Shown one piece after another: positions 35,638 to 42,486 of a stretch of DNA of 64,000 nt (its first letter is position 1; every line of letters starts with the position of its first letter). Source of the DNA: Nocardia sp. NBC_01503 (lineage in GTDB: Bacteria; Actinomycetota; Actinomycetes; Mycobacteriales; Mycobacteriaceae); contig NZ_CP109596.1 in the NCBI RefSeq assembly GCF_036327755.1, forward strand, positions 7,502,001-7,566,000. Reading direction: 5' to 3'. The translations under genes and the position numbers were made by a program. Under the pieces are notes generated by a model. The model did no database searches, was not told the DNA's origin, and worked only from the letters and a program-made list of their open reading frames with translations.

Positions 35638-37404
35638 ATGCCACAGGAAAACTCGCCCATTGGAATCACAGCCGATCAGGTCACCCGAATCGCGACGGAA
35701 GGGGCCTGGGACGCGCAGGGGCAGGTCCGCCCGGAAGCCGTACAGCTGGCCACCAATTTGGTGGAGGCACTGCGCACCCGCGGCGGCACCGACCTGCTCC
35801 CGGCGGAACTGAATGAATTGGTCACCCGGACCCTCGATATCGCCGTTCCGTCATTCCCGGAGATCCGGACGCCCGAGGGGTACCGGCTCTCGGCGCATAT
35901 GCTGCGCCAGATCGCGCCCGGCAAACATCCGCTGGTGGTGGTCCCCGCCGGATGGACACCGGTGGGCTGGCCATTATTCGAGTACGCCTATTTGAATTTG
36001 GCACTCAAGGGCTATCACGTGCTGGCCTATACCCCGCGCGGCCTCGGCTGGACCACCATCCCGAATACCAACCTGCCCTGGTTCGGCACCTCCGAGGGCA
36101 AGGTGAAGGTCGCGGGACAACCGGACTGGGAGGACGGCAGCCTGGTCCTGACCCACGCGATCGAACAGCTCGACCCGAACGGAGTGGGCTTCCTGGGCGA
36201 ATCCTATGGCTCCGGCATCAGCCAACTGGTCGCGGCGAATGACTCCCGGGTCGATGTCGTGGTCGCGCTGAGCACCTGGGGCAATCTCGCAACCAGCCTG
36301 TACCACAACGGGACTCGGCATCTGCGGGCCGTGGCGGCGCTGCTCTCGCTCACCGGCGGTGAGCAGGCGGACAAGTTCGATGCCCAGGAGCTGGACATCC
36401 TGGCGAAGTTCGCCGACGACCGGGAGATGGGCGATGTCGTCGCCTGGGGCACCGAGCGCGCCCCGGAACGCTACGCCGGGGAGCGTCAGGTCCCGACCTT
36501 CTTCTCCAATACCTGGCATGAGAGCCTTTTCCCGGCCAATCAGACGCTGACCTGCTTCAACAAACTCGCCGCACCCAAACGCCTGAATATGTGGATCGGC
36601 GATCATGCCGCGCCCGAGGGCCCCGGACTGATCGCGCCGGGGCCGAATCTGCCACTGCGCGAGGCGTATGCGTGGCTCGATCACCATCTCAAGGGTGAAT
36701 CGAATGGCGTCGACTCGTGGCCGGAGGTCAGCAATCAGGTGATGTTCGCCTACGGCGCGGACGGCACCGGTCAAACCGCCCGGCGAGATGAGAGCGCGAG
36801 CTGGTCCGAGGTCACCACCAGCACCCGGGTGCTCAATCTTACCGGCGCGGAACCGGATTCGGACGGCGGGCTCCGGACGGATCAGGCCGTCGGCTGGGAG
36901 CGCACCTTCACCGTCGGCAAGGAGCCCGAGGTCGTCTCGATGGATCTGCCACTCATGTCGACCGGGCAGGAGGAGTGGAAGGGTAATCCGAAGAGCTACG
37001 TGATCGATGATATCGATCGCGGTCGCGCCCTGGTCTGGCTGACCGATGAGCTGGAGGCCGCCGATAGTGTTGTGGCCCTGCGCATTCGAGGGATTCCCCG
37101 GCTGCGACTGACCGTCGACAGTGCCGAGGAGTCGGCGACCGTGGTGGCGTATCTCCTCGATATCGACCCCTCGGGTGCGGCGAGAATCATTACACACGAA
37201 CCGAATACGCTCAGGCTGGGCGGTGCGGTCGCCGCCGAGTGGGAGTTGCAGGCGGCCGCCTATGATGTGGGGCACATGCATCGGCTGATGCTGGTTGTCG
37301 ACGGACTCGATCCGCTGTATTCCACCGACAGTCAACCTGATTCGCGAATCACCATCACCTCGACCGAGTCGACTCCCGCGCAGTTGGACTTACCGCTGGG
37401 CTGA
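35638..37404 (+). CDS. CocE/NonD-type hydrolase, S15 X-Pro dipeptidyl-peptidase-like
   Basis: 588 residues. The N-terminal alpha/beta-hydrolase domain has the nucleophile Ser in GESYGSGISQ and later GDHAAPEG, which may hold the catalytic Asp/His region; the C-terminal part is the beta-sandwich (jelly-roll) of the family. No signal peptide was seen, so it should be cytosolic. ATG 35638 is chosen since GGAAGGG lies 12 bp before it (ATG 35626 is too close). It follows the ATP-grasp pair, so a peptide or ester made by those enzymes is a possible substrate, but this is inference. Confidence 0.83.
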   Translation: MPQENSPIGITADQVTRIATEGAWDAQGQVRPEAVQLATNLVEALRTRGGTDLLPAELNELVTRTLDIAVPSFPEIRTPEGYRLSAHMLRQIAPGKHPLVVVPAGWTPVGWPLFEYAYLNLALKGYHVLAYTPRGLGWTTIPNTNLPWFGTSEGKVKVAGQPDWEDGSLVLTHAIEQLDPNGVGFLGESYGSGISQLVAANDSRVDVVVALSTWGNLATSLYHNGTRHLRAVAALLSLTGGEQADKFDAQELDILAKFADDREMGDVVAWGTERAPERYAGERQVPTFFSNTWHESLFPANQTLTCFNKLAAPKRLNMWIGDHAAPEGPGLIAPGPNLPLREAYAWLDHHLKGESNGVDSWPEVSNQVMFAYGADGTGQTARRDESASWSEVTTSTRVLNLTGAEPDSDGGLRTDQAVGWERTFTVGKEPEVVSMDLPLMSTGQEEWKGNPKSYVIDDIDRGRALVWLTDELEAADSVVALRIRGIPRLRLTVDSAEESATVVAYLLDIDPSGAARIITHEPNTLRLGGAVAAEWELQAAAYDVGHMHRLMLVVDGLDPLYSTDSQPDSRITITSTESTPAQLDLPLG

Positions 37405-37413
37405 TCCGATTCC

Positions 37414-37445
37414 GGGGCTGTCCCGCCATCTGATGGAACAGCCCC
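37414..37445. terminator. Hairpin terminator
   Basis: GGGGCTGT / ACAGCCCC 8-bp stem with a partly paired interior (CCATC-GATGG), between the convergent hydrolase and nucleoside-permease genes. Confidence 0.7.
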
Positions 37446-37451
37446 GTTCTG

Positions 37452-38408
37452 TCACTTCTCGGGTGGATTCTTCAACAGATAGTCGGCGGCGGCGCGACCC
37501 ACCGTGTACGCGTTGTCCAGTCCGAGTTCGAAGCCCGAGGTGGAATGGTCGATATGGTCGACCACGGATTGCCCCGGATACGGCTGGTCGAAATTGCTCA
37601 CCGTGCGCAGTGAGACGTAACGGTCAAGGTAGCCATGGGCTTTCAGCGCCGCGGCGGTGGCATTGTCCTCCATTTGGGTGGTGCAGTAGGCGCCCTGCCC
37701 CTTGGTGCGCAGATCCATGATGTAGCGGGCGGTATCCGAGAGCGGTTTTCCGGAGTAGAAGTCGTCGCCGGTCATGGTGTCGCACTTCATGACCGTGGGT
37801 TTGCGATCCTGCTGGCCCGGATACTTGGCACGATCGGCGGCGGCCTCGGGACTGTCGGCGAGGGTGGCCTCGCGGGTGGCGTCGAATACCCTGTCCACCA
37901 ACGATTCATCGAGCTGGAAAGCCGCGGTGTTGTAGTCCTCGACGGGACGGTAACCGAACGGGACGCCGGGAGCCTCGGCCGGGTCGAGGTGATTGCCGAG
38001 ATCGAAATCGACCACCCAGCGCGCCCAGACCGCCGAACCGAGCGTGCCCTGGTCGGGCGGGGTGCCCGCGATACCCGCGGTCAGGAAGTACGCCTTGTCG
38101 AAGTTGAATTTGCCGCTGCCCAGAATCGCCATCATGGTGGTGGCGGCATTGGCCTTGCCCTGACCGGTCTCGGCCACGCAGAGGTGATCGTTATTGCACC
38201 GCACCGGTTTGTACGCGCCCGGGACCTCGACGGTGGTCGGCAACTGTTCGCGCTGCAGCCAGACCTGGTTCTCCGGGTCGAACATGGTGATGACCAGGAC
38301 GCCGACATCGATCTTGCCGGGGTCGCCGCCAGAACTTCCCGAGCATCCGGCCACGGCGAGCGCGGCCACTCCCAGCGCGACGGCAAACTTCTGGCGACGT
38401 GAGGTCAT
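37452..38408 (-). CDS. Purine nucleoside permease-like lipoprotein (NUP family)
   Basis: 318 residues with a lipobox VAGC after a short basic N-terminus. Family features include ITMFDPENQVWLQREQLP, VAETGQGKANAATTMMAILGSG, FLTAGIAGTPPDQGTLGSAVWARWVVDFDLGNHLDP and CDTMTGDDFYSGKPLS. The NUP family (PF06516) was named for a yeast nucleoside transporter, but its fold is purine-nucleoside-phosphorylase-like, so it may bind or process nucleosides outside the cell. Confidence 0.87.
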   Translation of the reverse strand: MTSRRQKFAVALGVAALAVAGCSGSSGGDPGKIDVGVLVITMFDPENQVWLQREQLPTTVEVPGAYKPVRCNNDHLCVAETGQGKANAATTMMAILGSGKFNFDKAYFLTAGIAGTPPDQGTLGSAVWARWVVDFDLGNHLDPAEAPGVPFGYRPVEDYNTAAFQLDESLVDRVFDATREATLADSPEAAADRAKYPGQQDRKPTVMKCDTMTGDDFYSGKPLSDTARYIMDLRTKGQGAYCTTQMEDNATAAALKAHGYLDRYVSLRTVSNFDQPYPGQSVVDHIDHSTSGFELGLDNAYTVGRAAADYLLKNPPEK

Positions 38409-38472
38409 ACGGAGAGAATAGGCGACAAAACGCGCTTTTCGGGCGCGCGCGACACTCGGTGGGAGTGCGGGA

Positions 38473-38507
38473 ATCTCGGCCCCGAGTAATGTACTCGGGG
38501 CCGAGAT
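38473..38507 (-). terminator. Perfect 16-bp hairpin after the EF-Tu paralogue
   Basis: ATCTCGGCCCCGAGTA and its exact complement separated by 3 nt (ATG), 13 bp beyond the EF-Tu stop. The stem is unusually long and perfect, so strong termination is expected. Confidence 0.78.
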
Positions 38508-38519
38508 CCAGCGGTCGGC

Positions 38520-39695
38520 CTATTCGTGCACGGCCAGCACCGTGCCCGCGGCGACGGTCCGGCTACCCTCGCGAATCGCGAAGCCGAGACCGGGCTCGAG
38601 CGGTACCGGACGACCCAGGGTCACCGACATCTCGACGGTCTCCCCCGGTTGTGCCCGACCCTCCGGCAGCAGCACATCGCCCACCACGTCACCGGTGCGC
38701 AGATAGAACTGCGGCCGGTACCCGCTCACGATAGGCGTGCGCCGCCCGCCCTGCGCCGCGCTGAGCAGTCGCACACTGGCGGTGAAGCCGGTATGCATGG
38801 AGATGCTGCCCAGCGCCGCGACCACCTGACCGCGACTGACCTGCCCGCGCTGCACCCCGCGCAGCAGCAGCGCCACATTGTCGCCCGCCTCCGCCGATTC
38901 CATGGTGCGGCCGAAGGTTTCGACACCGGTGACGATCGACTCCAGGCTGTCGCCGTAGCCCAGCACCGTCACCCGGTCGCCCATGCGCACCCGGCCACGC
39001 TCGATGGCCCCGGTCACGACGGTGCCGCGACCGGTAATGGTGAGCACGTTCTCCACCGGCATGAGGAACGGGGCGTCGGTGTAGCGCACGGGCATGGGAA
39101 TGTACTCGTCCACCGCCGCGAGCAGCCGCAACAGCGCCCGCGACCACTCCGGATCACCTTGCAGCGCGAGCAATCCGGAGACCGGGACGACCGGCAGGCC
39201 GTCGCCGTCGTAGCCGTGCGCGGACAACAGCTCCCGCACCTCGAGCTCGACCAGCTCCAGCAGCTCACCATCCCCGGCATCGGCCTTGTTGAGCGCGACC
39301 ACAATGTGCTCGACACCCACCTGACGGGCGAGCAATACATGCTCGGACGTCTGCGGCATGACACCGTCCAGGGCCGAGACCACCAGGATCGCGCCGTCCA
39401 GCTGGGCCGCGCCCGTGATCATATTCTTCACGAAGTCGGCGTGACCGGGCATATCGACGTGGGCGTAATGCCTTGTGGCGGTTTCGTATTCGACATGCGC
39501 GATATTGATGGTGATACCGCGCGCTATCTCCTCCGGAGCCCGGTCGATGCGATCGAACGGAACGTAGGATCCGCCGCCCTGCTCGGCCAGCACCTTGGTG
39601 ATGGCGGCGGTCAGGGTGGTCTTGCCGTGGTCGACATGCCCCATGGTGCCGATGTTCAGGTGCGGCTTGGTGCGCACGAAAGCCTGCTTGGCCAT
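38520..39695 (-). CDS. Divergent second elongation factor Tu
   Basis: 391 residues, slightly shorter than housekeeping EF-Tu. GTPase boxes: G1 GHVDHGKT (19-26), G2 RGITI, G3 DMPGH where Cys or Ala is usual before PGH, G4 NKAD and G5 VSGL where VSAL is usual; EEIARGITI replaces EEKARGITI. Domains 2 and 3 are complete (VENVLTITGRGTVVTGAIERG; FAIREGSRTVAAG). It is a lone gene away from a str operon, so it is the accessory copy. In Streptomyces such extra tuf genes (tuf3) are stress-induced or give elfamycin tolerance. GGAGGGA lies before the ATG. Confidence 0.87.
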   Translation of the reverse strand: MAKQAFVRTKPHLNIGTMGHVDHGKTTLTAAITKVLAEQGGGSYVPFDRIDRAPEEIARGITINIAHVEYETATRHYAHVDMPGHADFVKNMITGAAQLDGAILVVSALDGVMPQTSEHVLLARQVGVEHIVVALNKADAGDGELLELVELEVRELLSAHGYDGDGLPVVPVSGLLALQGDPEWSRALLRLLAAVDEYIPMPVRYTDAPFLMPVENVLTITGRGTVVTGAIERGRVRMGDRVTVLGYGDSLESIVTGVETFGRTMESAEAGDNVALLLRGVQRGQVSRGQVVAALGSISMHTGFTASVRLLSAAQGGRRTPIVSGYRPQFYLRTGDVVGDVLLPEGRAQPGETVEMSVTLGRPVPLEPGLGFAIREGSRTVAAGTVLAVHE

Positions 39696-39763
39696 GATTT
39701 TCTCCCTCCGGGAGTCGTGATTCGAGGAACCTCATACAGCAGCGACCTTCCCCGTCTGAGGTC

Positions 39764-39777
39764 CCGGGACGTCCCGG
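39764..39777. promoter_or_regulatory. Palindrome upstream of the second EF-Tu gene
   Basis: Perfect 14-bp palindrome CCGGGACGTCCCGG, 69 bp before the ATG, flanked by CTTC and GAAG that could extend it as an RNA hairpin. It might be an operator or a leader hairpin. Confidence 0.35.
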
Positions 39778-39942
39778 AGAAGGTCAGCTTCGTGCGCCGT
39801 CGAATGCTGCGACTGCCGGTGCAGGCAGGGAGAGCGCAGCCATCGCACCCGCTGCTGCGGGTGTAGCGGTGATGGCGTACGCGAACATGAGCGATACAGT
39901 GCCCTACGAGCGGCGCAGTGCGCCAATGATTTTCGGGCGGCG

Positions 39943-40428
39943 TTACCGTGCGTGCAGTTGCTCGGGGGTGATGGCGAGGCCGTTCGCCTCCAGCGGACCT
40001 CCCGCCAGCGGTGAGCTGTCGAGGTAGCGGATCTCGTAGACGCGCTCGGTGAACTTCCAGCCGTCGGAGGTGCGGCGGTAGGTGTCGTGGTAGATCGCGT
40101 AATTCACGTGTGCGGCACCGGTTTTCAGTTTGCCGAGCTCGCAGATGTGGGCGCGGCCGGTGGCGGTGTCGCCGTCGATTTCGATGGCGCCCGGATGGGT
40201 GTGCTGGATGAAGTACTCCCAGGCGTCCTGCATGGTCCGCATCCGGGTGCGGACATCGCCGCCCCGCACCACGATTCCGGCCGCGGGAATGCTGAGGACC
40301 GCGTCCTCGGTGAACAGCGATGCCAGGCGGTCGAAGTCGCGCACCATGACCGCGTCGGTGAATTCACCCGGTAGCGCGGCGATTTCGACGCGGTCCGCGA
40401 GGGTACGAAAGTCGTTCGGGGTCTGCAT
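39943..40428 (-). CDS. SnoaL/NTF2-like protein
   Basis: 161 residues of the nuclear-transport-factor-2 fold: VEIAALPGEFTDAVMVRDFDRLASLFTEDAVLSIP, then THPGAIEIDGDTATGRAHI and VYEIRYLDSSP at the end. This group includes ketosteroid-isomerase-like and antibiotic-cyclase-like proteins. It follows the FMN reductase by 11 bp and is transcribed away from the SigJ gene, so it is a likely member of that locus. Ligand unknown. Confidence 0.85.
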   Translation of the reverse strand: MQTPNDFRTLADRVEIAALPGEFTDAVMVRDFDRLASLFTEDAVLSIPAAGIVVRGGDVRTRMRTMQDAWEYFIQHTHPGAIEIDGDTATGRAHICELGKLKTGAAHVNYAIYHDTYRRTSDGWKFTERVYEIRYLDSSPLAGGPLEANGLAITPEQLHAR

Positions 40429-40439
40429 GATCGGCTCCT

Positions 40440-41027
40440 CTAGGAGTTGACGAGAGTGGTGTCCGGTGCGGACTGCCGCAGCGGGGCGAGGGCTTCGGTC
40501 CAGGCGATGACCTGGTCGAGCAGCAGGCCCAGCGATGCGACGTGCTGATCCTTCGGCGCGAACGTGGCGTGGTTCTCGAAGTCGGTGAGCACCGAGATGA
40601 CGACCTGACGGCCCACATCGGCCATGCCCAGCGCACCGCAGACCTGCCGCAGCTGTTGCACCGCGCAGGCGCCGCCGCCCGCCCCGTAGGAGACGAATCC
40701 GACCGCCTTATCGGTCCATTCGGCGAACACGTGGTCGATGGCGTTCTTCAGCACGCCCGGAATACCGCGGTTGTACTCGGGGGTGACGATGACGAAGCCG
40801 TCGAACGCGCCGATGCGCTCGGCCCATTCGCGGGTGTGCGCGTTGACGGACGGGCCGAACATCGGGGGCACCGCCTCGTCCAGATGCGGGAGTGGATGGT
40901 CACGCAGGTCGATCAGTTCGAACTCGGCATCGCTTCGCCGCGATGCCAGGTCCAGCACCCATTGCGCCACCTGCGAGCCGTTACGGTTGGGGCGGGTACT
41001 ACCGAGGATGATGCCGATTCTTGTCAT
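40440..41027 (-). CDS. NADPH-dependent FMN reductase family protein
   Basis: 195 residues of the flavodoxin-like NAD(P)H reductase fold. The FMN phosphate loop is GSTRPNRNGSQVA, and VTPEYNRGIPGVLKNAIDHV is the family signature PEYN. It is separated by 136 bp from the divergent SigJ-type sigma factor. SigJ/ECF41 sigma factors are frequently beside small oxidoreductases, so it is a likely target gene. ATG 41027 begins the family domain; the upstream extension is not homologous. Confidence 0.9.
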   Translation of the reverse strand: MTRIGIILGSTRPNRNGSQVAQWVLDLASRRSDAEFELIDLRDHPLPHLDEAVPPMFGPSVNAHTREWAERIGAFDGFVIVTPEYNRGIPGVLKNAIDHVFAEWTDKAVGFVSYGAGGGACAVQQLRQVCGALGMADVGRQVVISVLTDFENHATFAPKDQHVASLGLLLDQVIAWTEALAPLRQSAPDTTLVNS

Positions 41028-41163
41028 GGCCGGAGCTCCTGCTCTGCTGAAGTGCGTACGGCAAGTCCGACGAAGCAGCCGTCCGGAATGTGAGGCCGCC
41101 TGACATTCGGGTTCGGTAGTTCGTCGTATCGGTAGGACCGCAGCCACCGAAGGAGCCGACACC

Positions 41164-42054
41164 ATGACCGATCCGCAACTGGGTGCGGTGATCAGTGAGC
41201 GCCGCCAGTTGATCAACCTCGCCTACCGCCTGCTGGGTTCGCTGGCCGAGGCCGAGGACGTGGTGCAGGAGACCTACGCCCGCTGGTACGCACTCCCCGA
41301 GCGTCAGCGCGAGGATGTGGCCAATCCGGGGGCGTGGCTGACCACCGTCGCCAGTCGCATCTGCCTCGACCTACTCGGCTCTGCCCGCGCCCGCCGCGAA
41401 CGCTATGTGGGCGAATGGATTCCGGAGCCGGTCCCCGACCGATCCGAATGGGTCGGCTCCCCCACACCCCCCGACCCCGCCGACCGGGTCACCCTCGACG
41501 AGTCGATAGGTATGGCCTTCCTGGTCGTCCTGGACTCCATGACCCCCGCCGAACGAGTCGCCTTCGTCCTGCACGACGTGTTCCGCTACTCCTTCGCCGA
41601 AGTGGCCGAAATCGTGGGCCGCACCCCCGCCGCCTGCCGCCAACTGGCCTCCTCCGCCCGCCGCCGCATCCACACCTCCCGCACCCCCACCACCGCCGAA
41701 CGCGCCGACGTGGTCAAGGACTTCAAACAAGCCTGGGAATCCAGCGATATCGAAGCCCTCATCACCCTCCTGGACCCCGGAGCGATCGCCACCGCCGACA
41801 GCGGCGGCCTGGCCCTGGCCTTCCGCGCCCCCATCATCGGCGGCCTCGAAATCGCCTCCGCCTGGATGCGACTCGCCGCCCGCGTAGGCGACATAACCCT
41901 GCTCGAGCGCACCGTGAACGGCCAACCCGGCCTGGTAGCCGAACTCGACGGCACCATCGTCTCCGTCTACGCCTTCGACATCGCCGACAACCGCATCACC
42001 CGAATCTGGGTAATCCGCAACCCGGACAAACTCCGCCCCTGGACCGCGAACTAG
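41164..42054 (+). CDS. sigJ: ECF sigma factor, SigJ/ECF41 type
   Basis: 296 residues. Sigma region 2 (LINLAYRLLGSLAEAEDVVQETYARW; NPGAWLTTVASRICLD) and region 4 (LDSMTPAERVAFVLHDVFRYSFAEVAEIVGRTPAACRQLASSARRR) are followed by a SnoaL-like C-terminal extension. In ECF41 factors this extension replaces an anti-sigma protein. ECF41 genes usually autoregulate from a TGTCACA-type promoter; TGACATT at 41101 followed after 14 bp by CGTC resembles it weakly. Neighbouring FMN reductase and SnoaL genes are likely targets. Confidence 0.9.
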   Translation: MTDPQLGAVISERRQLINLAYRLLGSLAEAEDVVQETYARWYALPERQREDVANPGAWLTTVASRICLDLLGSARARRERYVGEWIPEPVPDRSEWVGSPTPPDPADRVTLDESIGMAFLVVLDSMTPAERVAFVLHDVFRYSFAEVAEIVGRTPAACRQLASSARRRIHTSRTPTTAERADVVKDFKQAWESSDIEALITLLDPGAIATADSGGLALAFRAPIIGGLEIASAWMRLAARVGDITLLERTVNGQPGLVAELDGTIVSVYAFDIADNRITRIWVIRNPDKLRPWTAN

Positions 42055-42065
42055 CTCGACACCGG

Positions 42066-42314
42066 TTACTGGGAATCCACGGCCAGCAGGCCGAAGCGGT
42101 TGACGCTGGCGTGGTGGTGGCCGTCTGCGCTGGTGATCACCACTTCGGCGGGGTTGGTCAGGGCTATACAGCAGAAGGTGCCGTTGTCCTGTTGGATGCT
42201 GATGGACAGCAGGCGGAGTTCGTGCTCCTGCTGCCAGGCGTCCATGGTTTCGTAAAGTCCTCGCATGGTGGGACTTTCGAAGTAGACGAGGTTGCGTTTG
42301 TTCGTGGCCGTCAT
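42066..42314 (-). CDS. Conserved small hypothetical protein
   Basis: 82 residues, beginning MTATNKRNLVYFESPTMRGL, then a helical YETMDAWQQEHELRLL and strands SISIQQDNGTFCCIALT, VVITSA. It looks like a compact alpha/beta protein with two adjacent Cys. No known function. It is divergent from the AfsR/SARP regulator, separated by 172 bp, so may be a target of it. Confidence 0.6.
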   Translation of the reverse strand: MTATNKRNLVYFESPTMRGLYETMDAWQQEHELRLLSISIQQDNGTFCCIALTNPAEVVITSADGHHHASVNRFGLLAVDSQ

Positions 42315-42486
42315 GGGAGTGCTCCGATCGCGCTCGGGTGGGTATCCGACTGCTGCACTGAGGATCTCACGAAGGTGGGTCTCCCTCGGCCGGAAAGGAC
42401 GCCGGGCGCGACAACCGCACCGGTGAACCACCGATGAAGTGCTCGGATACCGCAATCTAGACTGCCCGGACGGGGAGGTCGGTTTG

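Noticed and set aside
41101..41125. ECF41-type promoter TGACATT...CGTC before the SigJ gene
   Set aside because: Similar to the known consensus, but the -35 differs and the spacer is 14 rather than about 16 bp, so it is not listed as a feature.
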